Shown piece after piece: positions 7,828 to 17,252 of a stretch of 64,000 nt of DNA. Source of the DNA: VXNE01 sp963668365 (GTDB lineage: Bacteria > Pseudomonadota > Gammaproteobacteria > Pseudomonadales > Azotimanducaceae); assembly GCA_963668365.1 (NCBI GenBank), contig OY764266.1, forward strand, positions 3,596,001 to 3,660,000, in the 5' to 3' direction. Under the pieces are notes generated by a model. It saw only the letters and a list, made by a program, of their open reading frames with translations. It made no database searches and was not told the DNA's origin. The translations under genes and the position numbers were made by a program. The stretch's first letter is position 1. The number at the start of each line of letters is the position of its first letter.

Positions 7828-9258
7828 ATGGATTGCGACTACGACCTCGACGCAGCGATACACGACGAGCTGTTCGAGAAGTTTGCCACGCCACGCGGAC
7901 ATTGCCGCAAACTGTACGAGACCCTCGGCGACCTCTCTGCCGAAGAGCTTTCAAGCATCCAGGAACATGTCACCTCCGCTTTCTCGAACGAAGGGATAAC
8001 CTTCACGCTATATGGCGACGACGACGAGGTCGAACGCGTCATTCCCATCGACTGCGTTCCCCGCATCATCTCGGGCGCCGACTGGAGCCTGATCGAGTCG
8101 GGCCTCAGCCAACGCGTTCTCGCGTTGAACCGGTTTCTGCAGGACGTCTACGGCGATGCGCGCATTGTTGCCGACGGCGTCATCCCCGCTGAGCTGGTGC
8201 GCGGCTGTCCCCAATACCGGGCAGAGATGCGGGGCGTGCAGGTGCCCGAGGGCGTCTGGGTGGCAATCTGCGGCTCGGACGTCGTGCGCACCAACGATGG
8301 CTTCCTGGTGCTCGAAGACAACCTCCGCGTGCCCTCCGGGGTCTCGTACATGATCGCCAATCGCAAAGCCGTGAAGGCGAGCCTGCGGCGCCTGTATCGA
8401 AGCTGCCGAGTGCGCGAGGTCGAGAACTACGGACGCCTGCTGTTCGAAACCCTGAGCGAACTTGCGCCCAATGGGCGGAGCAGTCCCAGCATCGCGCTGC
8501 TCACCCCCGGCGTCTACAACTCGGCCTTCTACGAGCACATGTTCCTCGCCGACGAGATCGGGGCGGAACTGGTGGAAGGCCGCGACCTCATCGTCAACGA
8601 CGGGTTCGTCTACATGCGGACGACCCGGGGATTGCGGCGCGTGGATGTGATCTACCGCCGCGTGGACGACGACTTTCTCGACCCGCTCGCGTTCCGCGAA
8701 GATTCGCTGCTCGGCGTTCCGGGTTTGCTCCACGCGTACCAACGGGGCAATGTGACCCTCGCCAATGCGCCGGGAACGGGCGTTGCCGACGACAAGAGCG
8801 TGTATGCCCATGTGCCCGACATGATCCGCTACTACCTGGGCGAAGAGCCCATACTGGCCAATGTTCCCACGCGCCTGTGCCGACGGCCGGAAGATCTCGA
8901 ATACACCCTGGACAACCTCGAGGACCTGGTGGTGAAGCGCGTTGGGGGGTCCGGCGGCCACGGCATGCTCGTGGGGCCCGCGTCGACCCGGTCGGAACGC
9001 GAAGCCTATGCGCGGGAACTGCGCGCCGACCCCGCGGATTTTGTTTCCCAGCCCGTGCTTCCCCTGTCGCGGGCTCCGTGCCTGATCGACGGCAAGGTGG
9101 AGCCTCGGCACGTCGATCTGCGCCCGTTCGTTCTCCGCGGCCGGCAAACCCGGATCGTGCCCGGCGCCTTCTGCCGCGTTGCCCTGCGCCGCGGCAGCCT
9201 GGTCGTCAACTCCAGCCAGGGAGGCGGCGGCAAGGACTGCTGGGTGCTGACCGATTAG
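7828..9258 (+). CDS. Circularly permuted ATP-grasp protein (DUF404/DUF407 type)
   Basis: A 476-residue protein with the signature of circularly permuted type 2 ATP-grasp ligases: IPIDCVPRIISGADW, QRVLALNRFLQDVYGDARI, the GFLVLEDNLRVPSGVSYM region, DVIYRRVDDDFLDPL, and the permuted ATP-binding segment LVVKRVGGSGGHGMLVGP. Such enzymes probably form amide bonds in an ATP-dependent way; the substrate is unknown. It starts a three-gene operon with alpha-E and transglutaminase-like genes 2 and 8 bp apart. This trio is widely conserved in Pseudomonadota and may build or modify a peptide. Length is normal for the family. Confidence 0.88.
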   Translation: MDCDYDLDAAIHDELFEKFATPRGHCRKLYETLGDLSAEELSSIQEHVTSAFSNEGITFTLYGDDDEVERVIPIDCVPRIISGADWSLIESGLSQRVLALNRFLQDVYGDARIVADGVIPAELVRGCPQYRAEMRGVQVPEGVWVAICGSDVVRTNDGFLVLEDNLRVPSGVSYMIANRKAVKASLRRLYRSCRVREVENYGRLLFETLSELAPNGRSSPSIALLTPGVYNSAFYEHMFLADEIGAELVEGRDLIVNDGFVYMRTTRGLRRVDVIYRRVDDDFLDPLAFREDSLLGVPGLLHAYQRGNVTLANAPGTGVADDKSVYAHVPDMIRYYLGEEPILANVPTRLCRRPEDLEYTLDNLEDLVVKRVGGSGGHGMLVGPASTRSEREAYARELRADPADFVSQPVLPLSRAPCLIDGKVEPRHVDLRPFVLRGRQTRIVPGAFCRVALRRGSLVVNSSQGGGGKDCWVLTD

Positions 9259-9260
9259 CC

Positions 9261-10226
9261 ATGTTGTCACGCAGCGCACAGGGACTGTACTGGATGGGAA
9301 GGAACCTGGAGCGTGCCGAACACCTGTGCCGGCTGCTGCGAAACCAGGTGGAGTCGCTGGTCGACCGGCCGGTGCGGGACATCCATTTCGGCTGGAGTCG
9401 GATCTACGGCAGCCTTCGCCGGCAGCCGCCGGTCGGCAACCTGGAGCCCGGCGGCGACGAGGACTTCACGCTGGCCGACTCCTACACGCTTGCGGACGAT
9501 CTCACGTTCGAGCGCACGAATCCCGCCTCCGTCTGGAGCTGTTTCCACCTTGGCCGCGAAAACGCGCGGCAGATGCGCCATTGCATCAGCGCCGACATGT
9601 GGTCGAGTCTGAACCTCGCCTATCTCCGCCTGCAGGGACAGCGCATCGAGGAGATCTGGAGGACTTCTCCCGAGGACTTCTATACGCGCACATGTCGCGA
9701 CATTCACGCCTTCTGCGGCGTGGCGGAGGCGACCATGTATCGCGGCGAGGGTTGGCGCTTCATTCGCCTGGGGCGATTCATCGAGCGCGCTCAACTCGCC
9801 GCATCCCTGTTTCTGGCCCACATGGCGGCCGCCGAGGCGGTCGAAGAGCCGCTCGACTCCGACTCGACGAGCCTTTTGCACGTTTACCGGGCATTTGCGG
9901 CGTACAAGCAGCAGCACAGCGTCGAAATCCGACCGGACCGGGTGTTGACCCTTGTCGCCACGGACCCGCTCCTGCCGAGTTCGCTGTGTCGGTCACTCGA
10001 CGCCGTGGCGGCGGAACTCGATGCCATCGGGCCGGGGCCGGGCGCGCGGGACAGCGCCGCCGCCGGGAGACTCGCGGGCCGCCTGTGCGCGCTCGTTCGA
10101 TACGACTGGCCGGACGTCGAGGACCACCAGGCACTGCTGCAAAAAGCGAACGCCCACTGCCGGAATCTGCACGATCTCATAACGGCCGCCCACATGGAGT
10201 ACCCCGTCGAGGACCGCATCCCCTGA
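9261..10226 (+). CDS. Alpha-E domain protein
   Basis: A 321-residue all-helical protein beginning at ATG 9261, 2 bp after the ATP-grasp stop. The alpha-E hallmark LSRSAQGLYWMGRNLERAEH opens it, with the Arg/Glu pairs repeated later in GWRFIRLGRFIERAQLAASL. Members are almost always encoded beside a circularly permuted ATP-grasp and a transglutaminase homologue, as here. Their molecular role is not established, though they are thought to form a complex with the ATP-grasp enzyme. Length matches the family (about 310-320). No membrane segment is visible, so it is probably cytoplasmic. Confidence 0.88.
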   Translation: MLSRSAQGLYWMGRNLERAEHLCRLLRNQVESLVDRPVRDIHFGWSRIYGSLRRQPPVGNLEPGGDEDFTLADSYTLADDLTFERTNPASVWSCFHLGRENARQMRHCISADMWSSLNLAYLRLQGQRIEEIWRTSPEDFYTRTCRDIHAFCGVAEATMYRGEGWRFIRLGRFIERAQLAASLFLAHMAAAEAVEEPLDSDSTSLLHVYRAFAAYKQQHSVEIRPDRVLTLVATDPLLPSSLCRSLDAVAAELDAIGPGPGARDSAAAGRLAGRLCALVRYDWPDVEDHQALLQKANAHCRNLHDLITAAHMEYPVEDRIP

Positions 10227-10234
10227 AGTCCACG

Positions 10235-11116
10235 ATGACCGGCTTTCGCTACCACATCGAGCACATCTCCCGCTACCGCTACGAAACACCCGCGCAAAGC
10301 TGCGTAATGACGCTTTGCCTGCAGCCCAGAGGGGACCGGGGACAATCATTGCGGGAGTTCGAGATCAAGACGGAACCCGTCGCCGCCTTGAGCGCGCAAA
10401 CCGACGCCCACGGCAACACGCATCACGTCTTCAGTCTCCACCAGAAGCACGACGCGCTACGCATCGTCGCGCGCTCGGATGTCCGGTCCGCGGCGCCGGA
10501 CCCGCTGCCCCTGGCGCTTGCCCGCGACGCCTGGCGCGAAGCGCGATCCGCGGCGGACGCGTTCGAACACTGGGACTTCACCTCGCCAAGCGCGCTCACG
10601 CGTCCGACTCCCGCCTTGGCCGCATTCATCGAACGACACCGGATTGCGCCCGTGGCGGATCCGCTGACCGATCTGCTCCGACTATCGAGCGCGCTTCATC
10701 GCGTGTTTCGCTATGAGCCCGGCGTCACCACCGCCGAATCCACCATGGAACGCATCCTCGGGACCGGCGCCGGAGTCTGCCAGGACTACGCGCATGTCAT
10801 GATCGCGATCGCGCGCTCCTGGGGCATTCCGTCCCGCTATGTCTCCGGCTACCTGGGAGACGCCGGCCTCTCCGAAACATCCGTCGGCACCCACGCCTGG
10901 GTGGAGTGCCTGCTGCCGGAAATCGGGTGGCTCGGATTCGACCCGACCAACAATGCCCTCGCCGACGAGCAGTACGTTCTCGTCGGCATGGGCCGCGACT
11001 ACCGCGACGTCTCCCCCACCCGCGGCGTGCTGCGCGGAGGCGGCGAGACAGAGCTTGAAGTGGAGGTGCGGATGCGCTGCCTGGAAGGCGGTCCCGGGAG
11101 GTCCGGTGCCGGCTAA
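10235..11116 (+). CDS. Transglutaminase-like cysteine peptidase-fold protein
   Basis: A 293-residue protein starting at ATG 10235, 8 bp after the alpha-E stop. The N-terminal domain (YHIEHISRYRYETPAQ) is the bacterial transglutaminase-like N domain. The catalytic triad is visible: Cys182 in GTGAGVCQDYAHV, His220 in GTHAWVE and Asp236 in GFDPTNN. Proteins of this family are probably proteases or amidases acting on the product of the linked ATP-grasp enzyme. The stop overlaps the convergent CoA-transferase gene stop by 4 bp, leaving no room for an intergenic terminator. Confidence 0.9.
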   Translation: MTGFRYHIEHISRYRYETPAQSCVMTLCLQPRGDRGQSLREFEIKTEPVAALSAQTDAHGNTHHVFSLHQKHDALRIVARSDVRSAAPDPLPLALARDAWREARSAADAFEHWDFTSPSALTRPTPALAAFIERHRIAPVADPLTDLLRLSSALHRVFRYEPGVTTAESTMERILGTGAGVCQDYAHVMIAIARSWGIPSRYVSGYLGDAGLSETSVGTHAWVECLLPEIGWLGFDPTNNALADEQYVLVGMGRDYRDVSPTRGVLRGGGETELEVEVRMRCLEGGPGRSGAG

Positions 11117-12279
11117 TCCGCAAGCGAGGAAATCTCGGTCTCGGCAAAGCCGAATTCCCGCAGGACTTCCCGCGTGTCGCTACCCGAATCCGGCGCCGCC
11201 CGATCAAACCGTTCCGGCTGGGGGAACCTCGACAGGTTGATCGGCGACCGGATCAGGTTCACGTCGCCAAGTTCGGGATGCGGCGCCGGCTTTGTCATCT
11301 TCAGGAACTTTGCCTGGGGGTTTTCGTACGCCTCGGCGATGTCGTTGACCGGCCCGCAAGGGACGCCGGCCGGATTCAGGCGTTCGACCAGCTCGGCAAC
11401 GGTGAAGTCCGCGATCACCGCTTCGATATCGCGCGTCAGCGCGGCCTTGTTTCGCGAGCGGTCCTGAAACGTCGCATAGGCTTCGTTGCGCAACAGGCGC
11501 TCCGAATCGACTGCAGTGCAGAAGCTCTTCCACATGCGGATGGAGGACGCCGCGATGTTCACCAGTCCGTCGCCGCACCTGTACGTGCCCATCGGCGTCG
11601 CCACGGGATGATCGTTGCCCTGCTGTTTCGGAATTTCCCCGAGCATCGTGTAGCGCGCGCCCTGGAAATCGATCTTGTTCAGCATCGCTTCCAGCAGCGA
11701 CGTGTGCACCCACTGGCCTTCGCCGGTTCGCTCGCGGTGGAGCACCGCCAACAGGATGCCCTGGCCGAGAAACATGCCCGCCGCCGTGTCGCTGATGGCG
11801 ATGCCGACGCGCATCGGACCGCTCTGGGGCGTTCCCGTGATCGACATCAGCCCACTCATCCCCTGCACGATCTGGTCCACGCCGGGACGCGAACTGTAAG
11901 GACCGTCCTGGCCGAAACCGGAGATGCTGGCGTAGATGATCGCTTCGTTCGCGGCCTTGACGGACTCGTAGTCGACCCGCAGCCGGTGCTTCACGTCGGC
12001 GCGAAAGTTCTCAACGACGATATCGGCCGCGGCCGCCAGGCGCATGAAGGCCGCATGGCCCTCCGCGCTCTTGAGGTCGAGCACGACACCGCGCTTGTTG
12101 CGATGCAGGTTCTGCTCGTCCGCTCCGCGACGCGCCCCGATGAGCCTGCTATTCCCTCCCGGGGGCTCGATCTTGATGACGTTGGCTCCCCAGTCGGCGA
12201 GCAACCGCACCGCCGTGGGCCCCGCCCGGGCGTGCGTGAGGTCGAGAACCGTATACCGGCTTAGGGGTAGTTCCTGCAT
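11113..12279 (-). CDS. CaiB/BaiF family (class III) CoA-transferase
   Basis: A 388-residue protein starting at ATG 12279 (MQELPLSRYTVLDLTHARAG). Family markers are GANVIKIEPPGG, the catalytic Asp near 135 in SSRPGVDQIVQGMSGLM, and NKIDFQGARYTMLGE. Class III enzymes move CoA between carboxylic acids through an Asp-CoA anhydride. It lies 34 bp downstream of an MFS carrier gene and close to an acyl-CoA dehydrogenase gene, consistent with activation and oxidation of an imported carboxylate; the actual acid is unknown. The open frame extends further upstream, but homology begins at this ATG. Confidence 0.85.
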   Translation of the reverse strand: MQELPLSRYTVLDLTHARAGPTAVRLLADWGANVIKIEPPGGNSRLIGARRGADEQNLHRNKRGVVLDLKSAEGHAAFMRLAAAADIVVENFRADVKHRLRVDYESVKAANEAIIYASISGFGQDGPYSSRPGVDQIVQGMSGLMSITGTPQSGPMRVGIAISDTAAGMFLGQGILLAVLHRERTGEGQWVHTSLLEAMLNKIDFQGARYTMLGEIPKQQGNDHPVATPMGTYRCGDGLVNIAASSIRMWKSFCTAVDSERLLRNEAYATFQDRSRNKAALTRDIEAVIADFTVAELVERLNPAGVPCGPVNDIAEAYENPQAKFLKMTKPAPHPELGDVNLIRSPINLSRFPQPERFDRAAPDSGSDTREVLREFGFAETEISSLAD

Positions 12280-12313
12280 CGGGCATTGCTTCGATATCGA
12301 GGGGGTCCGCCCA

Positions 12314-13531
12314 TCATACCCGACCGAAAACCACCTCGTTGCCGCGCGCGGGGCGGGCGGGGACATTCTGCGAAAGACTCAGCGAGCATGCGGCGAAAGC
12401 CGCGCCGACCAGGAATACCGCGGCCGGCGAAACAATCCACACCATCCCGAGAACCGCGGGGATGACGACCGCGGCGATGTGATTGATGGTGAAGGACACC
12501 CCGGCAGTGGAGGCGATGTCCGCCGGATCGGCGATCTTTTGCAGATAGGTCTTGATGGCGATGGCGAGCGCGAAAAACATATGGTCCGCCACGTACAGTC
12601 CGGCGGCAAGGTAGGCGTTATCGACAAACGCATAGGCGGTGAAGACGCCGATCAGGCCGATGTACTCGAACGTCAGCGCGCGGCGTTCGCCGATGCGCCC
12701 GATAATCGCGCCGATGCGCTCCGCAAAGAAAAAGTTGAATGCGTGGTTGATGAGGAAAAGCGCCGCGATGTTCTGCGCGCTGTAATCGAACTTCTCCACC
12801 ATGAGGAAGCCGGCGAAGACGATGAATATCTGGCGGCGCGCGCCGGACAGGAACGTCAGTCCATAGTAGAGCCAGTACCGTCGCCGCAGGACGATGTGCT
12901 TCCTTTGCGGGGTCTTCGAGGCGAATTGCGGGAAGGAAGCGAGCATGGCCGCGAGGACGAGCACCCCGCCGCCCGCCGCCAGGTAGATCCACGCGTAGTC
13001 GATCCCGATGGACAGCGCGACCCACACCACCGCAAAGCAGATGAGGGACGACATGGACCCGACGGCGATCAGCTTGCCCAGGATGCGCGGCGCCTCCTCC
13101 TTGGACAGCCATTGCAGCGACAGGGATTGCTTGACCGTCTCGAAATAGTGGAAGCCGATCGACATCAGCACGGCTGTGCAATACAGGCCGTACTCGAAGG
13201 GGAAAAAGCCGGTCAGCGCCGTGCCGAGGCCGAACAGCGCGATGGCGATCACCGCGAACGTCTGCTCCCTCAATACGAGCAACACGAATACGGCGGTGAA
13301 AGCGAGAAACCCGGGAACCTCCCGCAAACTCTGCAGGATGCCGATCTCGACGCCGGTGAACCCGGCGCGCTCGATGACGAAGTTGTTCAGCAGCGCCTGC
13401 CAGGCCGCGAAGCCGAGCGGTATCGCGATGCTGGCGACGACGAGGAAGAACCTCGGGGTGCGGAGGTGTTCCGGAATCACGTCGGCGCCGGGCGAATCCC
13501 GTGGCACGCGATCACCTGGTCGGGCTCGCAT
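12314..13531 (-). CDS. MFS transporter
   Basis: A 405-residue membrane protein with about twelve hydrophobic segments from residue 30 onward (FLVVASIAIPLGFAAW, FAVIAIALFGLGTALTGFF, LICFAVVWVALSIG and others). A charged cytoplasmic loop near residues 205-215 (KTPQRKHIVLRRRYW) separates the two six-helix halves. Substrate cannot be read from sequence. The gene precedes the CoA-transferase on the same strand and follows the acyl-CoA dehydrogenase after 50 bp, so it may import or export the acid handled by these enzymes. The first 25 residues look polar and poorly conserved, and a later start is possible. Confidence 0.78.
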   Translation of the reverse strand: MRARPGDRVPRDSPGADVIPEHLRTPRFFLVVASIAIPLGFAAWQALLNNFVIERAGFTGVEIGILQSLREVPGFLAFTAVFVLLVLREQTFAVIAIALFGLGTALTGFFPFEYGLYCTAVLMSIGFHYFETVKQSLSLQWLSKEEAPRILGKLIAVGSMSSLICFAVVWVALSIGIDYAWIYLAAGGGVLVLAAMLASFPQFASKTPQRKHIVLRRRYWLYYGLTFLSGARRQIFIVFAGFLMVEKFDYSAQNIAALFLINHAFNFFFAERIGAIIGRIGERRALTFEYIGLIGVFTAYAFVDNAYLAAGLYVADHMFFALAIAIKTYLQKIADPADIASTAGVSFTINHIAAVVIPAVLGMVWIVSPAAVFLVGAAFAACSLSLSQNVPARPARGNEVVFGRV

Positions 13532-13581
13532 AGACGCGGTCGATCAATCTGTTCGTTGCGTTCATCGGCGCTGGCACAAGG

Positions 13582-14769
13582 TCAGTCGGGCAGTCCGAGA
13601 ATGCGCTTCGCGATGATGTTGAGCTGGATCTCGGACGTTCCGCCCTCGATGCTGTTGGCCCTCGAGCGCAGCCACTCGCGGGTCGTGGCGAGTTCCCTGT
13701 CGGCGAATCCGTCGCCCGACCAGCCGAGGGCCTGAACGCCGAGCAGCGACGTCAGGATTTCGTACCGGTCCTTGTTCTGCTCCGTCCCGTAGTACTTGAA
13801 GAACGACGAAGTGAAGGTCGGCGCCCGGCCGCTCCTGCTCTCCTCGCCGTTGCGGCGCATCGAGAGGCCGAAAGCGCGGTCGTTCATGGAGTGTTCGACC
13901 ACCCGCGCGCGCAACCCGTCGTCGGCGATGCGGCCCCGGACATGGCCCGCATAGCGCTTCGCGAGCGCCTGCAGCGAGCGCGCCCGGGTACCGCCGCTGA
14001 GGCCACCGCCCATGCCTCCGCCGATCGACGTTCTTTCGTACTGGAGCAAACGTTTCGCCACGGTCCAGCCTTTCCCGGGCTCGCCGACCACATTGCGCTT
14101 CGGCACCCGCACATCGTCCAGGAAAGTCTCGCAGAAGGGCGACGCGCCGCTGATCAGGCGTATGGGCCTGACGGTGACGCCCGGGGATGCCATGTCGAAC
14201 AGAATGAACGTGATGCCGTCATGCTTCGGCACGTCCGGATCGGTACGCACGAGGCAGAACATCCAGTCCGCCCGGTCGGCGTTCGAAGTCCAGATCTTGG
14301 AACCGTTGACGACGTAGTCGTCCCCGTCCTCCACCGCGCGGGTCTGCAGCCCGGCAAGGTCCGAACCGGAACCGGGTTCGCTATATCCCTGGCACCACCA
14401 GATCTCGCCGCGCACGATTTTCGGAATGTGTTCGCCGCACTGTTCCGGCGAGCCGAATTCCAACAGCGCGGGGCCGATCATGCTCGTTCCCATGCCGCCG
14501 CCGAGAGCGGGCCGCGCATTGATCCGCTGGAGTTCTTTCTCCAGCACCCGCGTCTGCTCCTTCGACAGGCCGCCGCCCCCGTATTCCGCGGGCCACAGGG
14601 GCATCGTCCATCCGCGTTCCGCCATCCGGTCCAGCCACAGCTTGGTGTCCGGATTCTTGTAGCGGGCACGGCGCCCGAAATCGGGAAACTCGTCCGCCGG
14701 CATGGGCGCGCGCATGCTCTCCGGACAGTTCTCCTCAAGCCACGTCCGCGTCTCTTCTCTGAAGCTCAT
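13582..14769 (-). CDS. Acyl-CoA dehydrogenase
   Basis: A 395-residue flavoenzyme from ATG 14769 with GGAAG ribosome binding site. The family pattern is clear: N-terminal RTWLEENCPES, WPAEYGGGGLSKEQ, the FAD/substrate loop CQGYSEPGSGSDLAGLQTRA, WTSNADRADWMFCLVRT, and the C-terminal SIEGGTSEIQLNIIAKRILG. It resembles the FadE-like long-form group common in environmental Proteobacteria and actinobacterial steroid or fatty-acid catabolism. It probably introduces a 2,3-double bond into an acyl-CoA and passes electrons to ETF. It lies 17 bp after the amidohydrolase stop and forms part of the minus-strand run to 11113. Confidence 0.9.
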   Translation of the reverse strand: MSFREETRTWLEENCPESMRAPMPADEFPDFGRRARYKNPDTKLWLDRMAERGWTMPLWPAEYGGGGLSKEQTRVLEKELQRINARPALGGGMGTSMIGPALLEFGSPEQCGEHIPKIVRGEIWWCQGYSEPGSGSDLAGLQTRAVEDGDDYVVNGSKIWTSNADRADWMFCLVRTDPDVPKHDGITFILFDMASPGVTVRPIRLISGASPFCETFLDDVRVPKRNVVGEPGKGWTVAKRLLQYERTSIGGGMGGGLSGGTRARSLQALAKRYAGHVRGRIADDGLRARVVEHSMNDRAFGLSMRRNGEESRSGRAPTFTSSFFKYYGTEQNKDRYEILTSLLGVQALGWSGDGFADRELATTREWLRSRANSIEGGTSEIQLNIIAKRILGLPD

Positions 14770-14786
14770 GTCACTACTTCCATGGA

Positions 14787-15962
14787 TTACTCGCCTTTCA
14801 CTTTCCTTCCTCTCGCCAATACCATCACCGGCGACTCCAGCACGCCGAGGTCCGTCAGCGGATCTCCCTCCACGAACACCATGTCGGCAGCATGGTTCTC
14901 CGCGATGCGTCCGGTCACGTCCCTCAAACCCAGCGCATCCGCGCAATCCGATGTCGCCGAGCGCAGCACCTCGACGGGCGTCAGTCCGGCGAACCGCGCA
15001 AAGACCGGCAACGCCTTGGCGAGATCCTGGTGCCGCACATTCGGAATGCCGGCGTCCGTCGATGCGATCAGGCGCACCCCGGCGGCGCGCATGCGGGCGA
15101 AAGTTCCCTTCACCAGCTCTTCGAACTTGCCGTCGCCGCGGGCGAACCGACTCCAGCCAGCGTTGATTGTAGGAGAAACCCAGATGCCCCGGCGCGAGAT
15201 TTCGGCCGCCACCTCCGGATCGTATCCGCTTCTGCGCCCATCGTCGCCGATCCATGAACAGTGTTCGATGGTCGCAACCCCCGCGCTTGCCGCGTGGGCA
15301 ATTCCCTCGGTGCCATGGCAATGCGCCGCGACGTCCAGGCCGCTCTCCCTGGCATGGCGCACGATGGCGCTGGTCGAGTCCGCGTCGAACTGCGCCTTCC
15401 CGGGCGACGAGCCTTTCGTGAACATCCCGCCGGTAGCCATGATCTTGATCAGGTCGACGCCATGCTCGAGCTGGCGATCGATCACGCCGCGCGCGGTGTC
15501 CGGATCGCGCGCCTCGCCGCCCCAGAAATGGCAGTGCCCCCCGACCGACGTCACCGGTTGCCCCGCGCACAGCAGCCTGGGACCCGTCAATTCGCCGGCG
15601 TCGATGCGGTCCCTGAGATCGATTTCGAGCCACTTCCCCCCGCCGAGGTCGCGCACGGTGGTGATGCCGGCCCGCGCCATCCCTTCGGCACGCTCCACCA
15701 TTCCGCGCCAGACCTCCTCGTCGGTTGCGGCAAGCTGTTCTTCCGGCGTGCGCAGACCCGGATCCAGCGTCATGTGCACATGCGCATCGATCAGTCCCGG
15801 CACGAGCGTCAGGCCCGACATGTCGCGGACATCATCGCCATCCGTGTTCTCGTCCACGGCCACTATGCGCCCGTCCTCCACGGCGACGGAGCCAACGCCG
15901 AGATAGTCATCGGCCGCGCCATCCCAGATGCGGGCATTCCGATAGGCGATCCGCGCGGACAC
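14787..15962 (-). CDS. Metal-dependent amidohydrolase (imidazolonepropionase-like)
   Basis: A 391-residue amidohydrolase-superfamily enzyme. The binuclear site is complete: His61 and His63 (LIDAHVHM), Lys173 for carbamylation (DLIKIMATGG), His214/His216 (VAAHCHGTEG), His234 (IEHCSW) and Asp303 (STDAGIP). The pattern GLTPVEVLRSATSDCADALG near the C-terminus is typical of the Xaa-Pro dipeptidase/prolidase-like Sgx subgroup, so a dipeptide or lactam hydrolase is plausible. It lies 6 bp downstream of the enolase-superfamily gene and 17 bp upstream of the acyl-CoA dehydrogenase. Confidence 0.88.
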   Translation of the reverse strand: MSARIAYRNARIWDGAADDYLGVGSVAVEDGRIVAVDENTDGDDVRDMSGLTLVPGLIDAHVHMTLDPGLRTPEEQLAATDEEVWRGMVERAEGMARAGITTVRDLGGGKWLEIDLRDRIDAGELTGPRLLCAGQPVTSVGGHCHFWGGEARDPDTARGVIDRQLEHGVDLIKIMATGGMFTKGSSPGKAQFDADSTSAIVRHARESGLDVAAHCHGTEGIAHAASAGVATIEHCSWIGDDGRRSGYDPEVAAEISRRGIWVSPTINAGWSRFARGDGKFEELVKGTFARMRAAGVRLIASTDAGIPNVRHQDLAKALPVFARFAGLTPVEVLRSATSDCADALGLRDVTGRIAENHAADMVFVEGDPLTDLGVLESPVMVLARGRKVKGE

Positions 15963-15968
15963 TTTCGA

Positions 15969-17057
15969 TCAGCGCGCCGTCAGCCGGGCAACCGCGGCCT
16001 CGTTGAGATCGATTCCCAACCCCGGTCCATCGCCGAGAATCGCGACTCCGTCCTTCGGCAATACGGCCTCCCCGTACAGTTCGGCGACCTCGTCCAGGGG
16101 ACCGGAAAACTCGATGGAGAACTCGTGCGGGCGGGTGGCGTTCTGCACGGTTGCGTAGACGTGCAGCGACGCCATGGAATTGATCCCCGCCTGCGGACTG
16201 TGGGGCATGACGGGCTTGTTGAGCACGGTCGCCATCTCAAAGATGCGCTTGACCTCGCTCGGACCGCCGGCATTGAGGATATCAGGCTGCAGTATGTCCG
16301 GATCGCCCAGCAGCACCAGGTGGTGGAACCACCAGCGGTAGGCGTCCTGTTCGCCCGCGGAAACGGCGACATCAAGCGCATCGCCCACCTGCTTGAGTCC
16401 GGGCAGATCGTAGTGCGGGATCGGCTCCTCGAAATGGTCGATGCCCAGTTTCTCGAAACGGCGTCCCTGCTGGATCGCGGTGGACACCGAGTAGCCGTTG
16501 TTGGCGTCGAAACCGAGATACTCGCCCCCGGACAGGTACTCGCGCACCAGTTTGAACATGCTGTAGTCCTTGGACGGGTCCGCATCCTGGCGCCAGCCAC
16601 GCCAGTCCATGCGAATCTTGAACGCCCGAAAGCCCTCCTCCCAGCCGTTCCGGACCAGGCCGAGCATTTCTTCGGGACGCATCCTCCAGCCGGACCCGGT
16701 GCTCCAGTACAGGGGAATCGCGGTCCGCCTGGCACCGCCCATCAGCGTGTGCACGGGCAGCCCCGCATCCTTGCCCAGAAGGTCCCACAATGCGATGTCG
16801 ATCACGCCGACGGCCCAGCCCGGCAGCTTGTTGGAGCGCTCGTCACGTCCCAGCGCCAGGGTTTCCCAATGCCGGTCCACCAGGCAGGGGTTTGCGCCGA
16901 CCAGCGCGGGCTTCATCGCGCCATCAAGGTAGGCGTCGAATACAGCGCCATGGCGGCCCGGCACTTCCGCATGGCCTTCGACGCCAGCATCCGTCTGCAC
17001 GCGCAGCAGGCCCTTGCCGATGGTCAGGGGCGTGTGGGTGATATCGGTGATCTTCAT
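15969..17057 (-). CDS. Enolase-superfamily enzyme (mandelate racemase / muconate lactonizing type)
   Basis: A 362-residue protein from ATG 17057 (MKITDITHTPLTIG). The barrel carries metal ligands Asp in GFDANNGYS, Glu in HFEEPIPHYD and Glu in VSAGEQDAYRWW, plus a late Asp in LQPDILNAGG and a His in VMPHSPQAG that could form the Asp-His catalytic dyad. The usual KxK acid/base motif reads Lys-Ile-Arg (AFKIRMDWRG), which argues against a simple mandelate racemase and favours a sugar-acid dehydratase-like reaction. Substrate unknown. It begins a minus-strand operon, divergent from the SDR gene with a 195-bp gap. Confidence 0.85.
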   Translation of the reverse strand: MKITDITHTPLTIGKGLLRVQTDAGVEGHAEVPGRHGAVFDAYLDGAMKPALVGANPCLVDRHWETLALGRDERSNKLPGWAVGVIDIALWDLLGKDAGLPVHTLMGGARRTAIPLYWSTGSGWRMRPEEMLGLVRNGWEEGFRAFKIRMDWRGWRQDADPSKDYSMFKLVREYLSGGEYLGFDANNGYSVSTAIQQGRRFEKLGIDHFEEPIPHYDLPGLKQVGDALDVAVSAGEQDAYRWWFHHLVLLGDPDILQPDILNAGGPSEVKRIFEMATVLNKPVMPHSPQAGINSMASLHVYATVQNATRPHEFSIEFSGPLDEVAELYGEAVLPKDGVAILGDGPGLGIDLNEAAVARLTAR

Positions 17058-17252
17058 GATCGACAGCGTTCTCGGCGGGGTGGCTGGCCAGCGCGGCGAG
17101 CATTTCAGGTTCGGCCGGATCGCCTCACTATACCAAACCAGGCGCGCAGCCCCCTCCCCGCCCGCCAACAAAACGCAGGACCAGGAATTGATCGTCCAGC
17201 GTTCCGGGTATTCAATGATCGCCACGGCGGACGGTGATGAGAGGAATGGACG

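Noticed and set aside
13582..15633. Extension of the acyl-CoA dehydrogenase frame to 683 codons
   Set aside because: The added N-terminal part overlaps the amidohydrolase gene out of frame; homology begins at ATG 14769 with a proper ribosome site.
15261..17237. 658-codon plus-strand frame across the amidohydrolase and enolase-superfamily genes
   Set aside because: Shadow of two well-supported minus-strand genes with complete active-site motifs.
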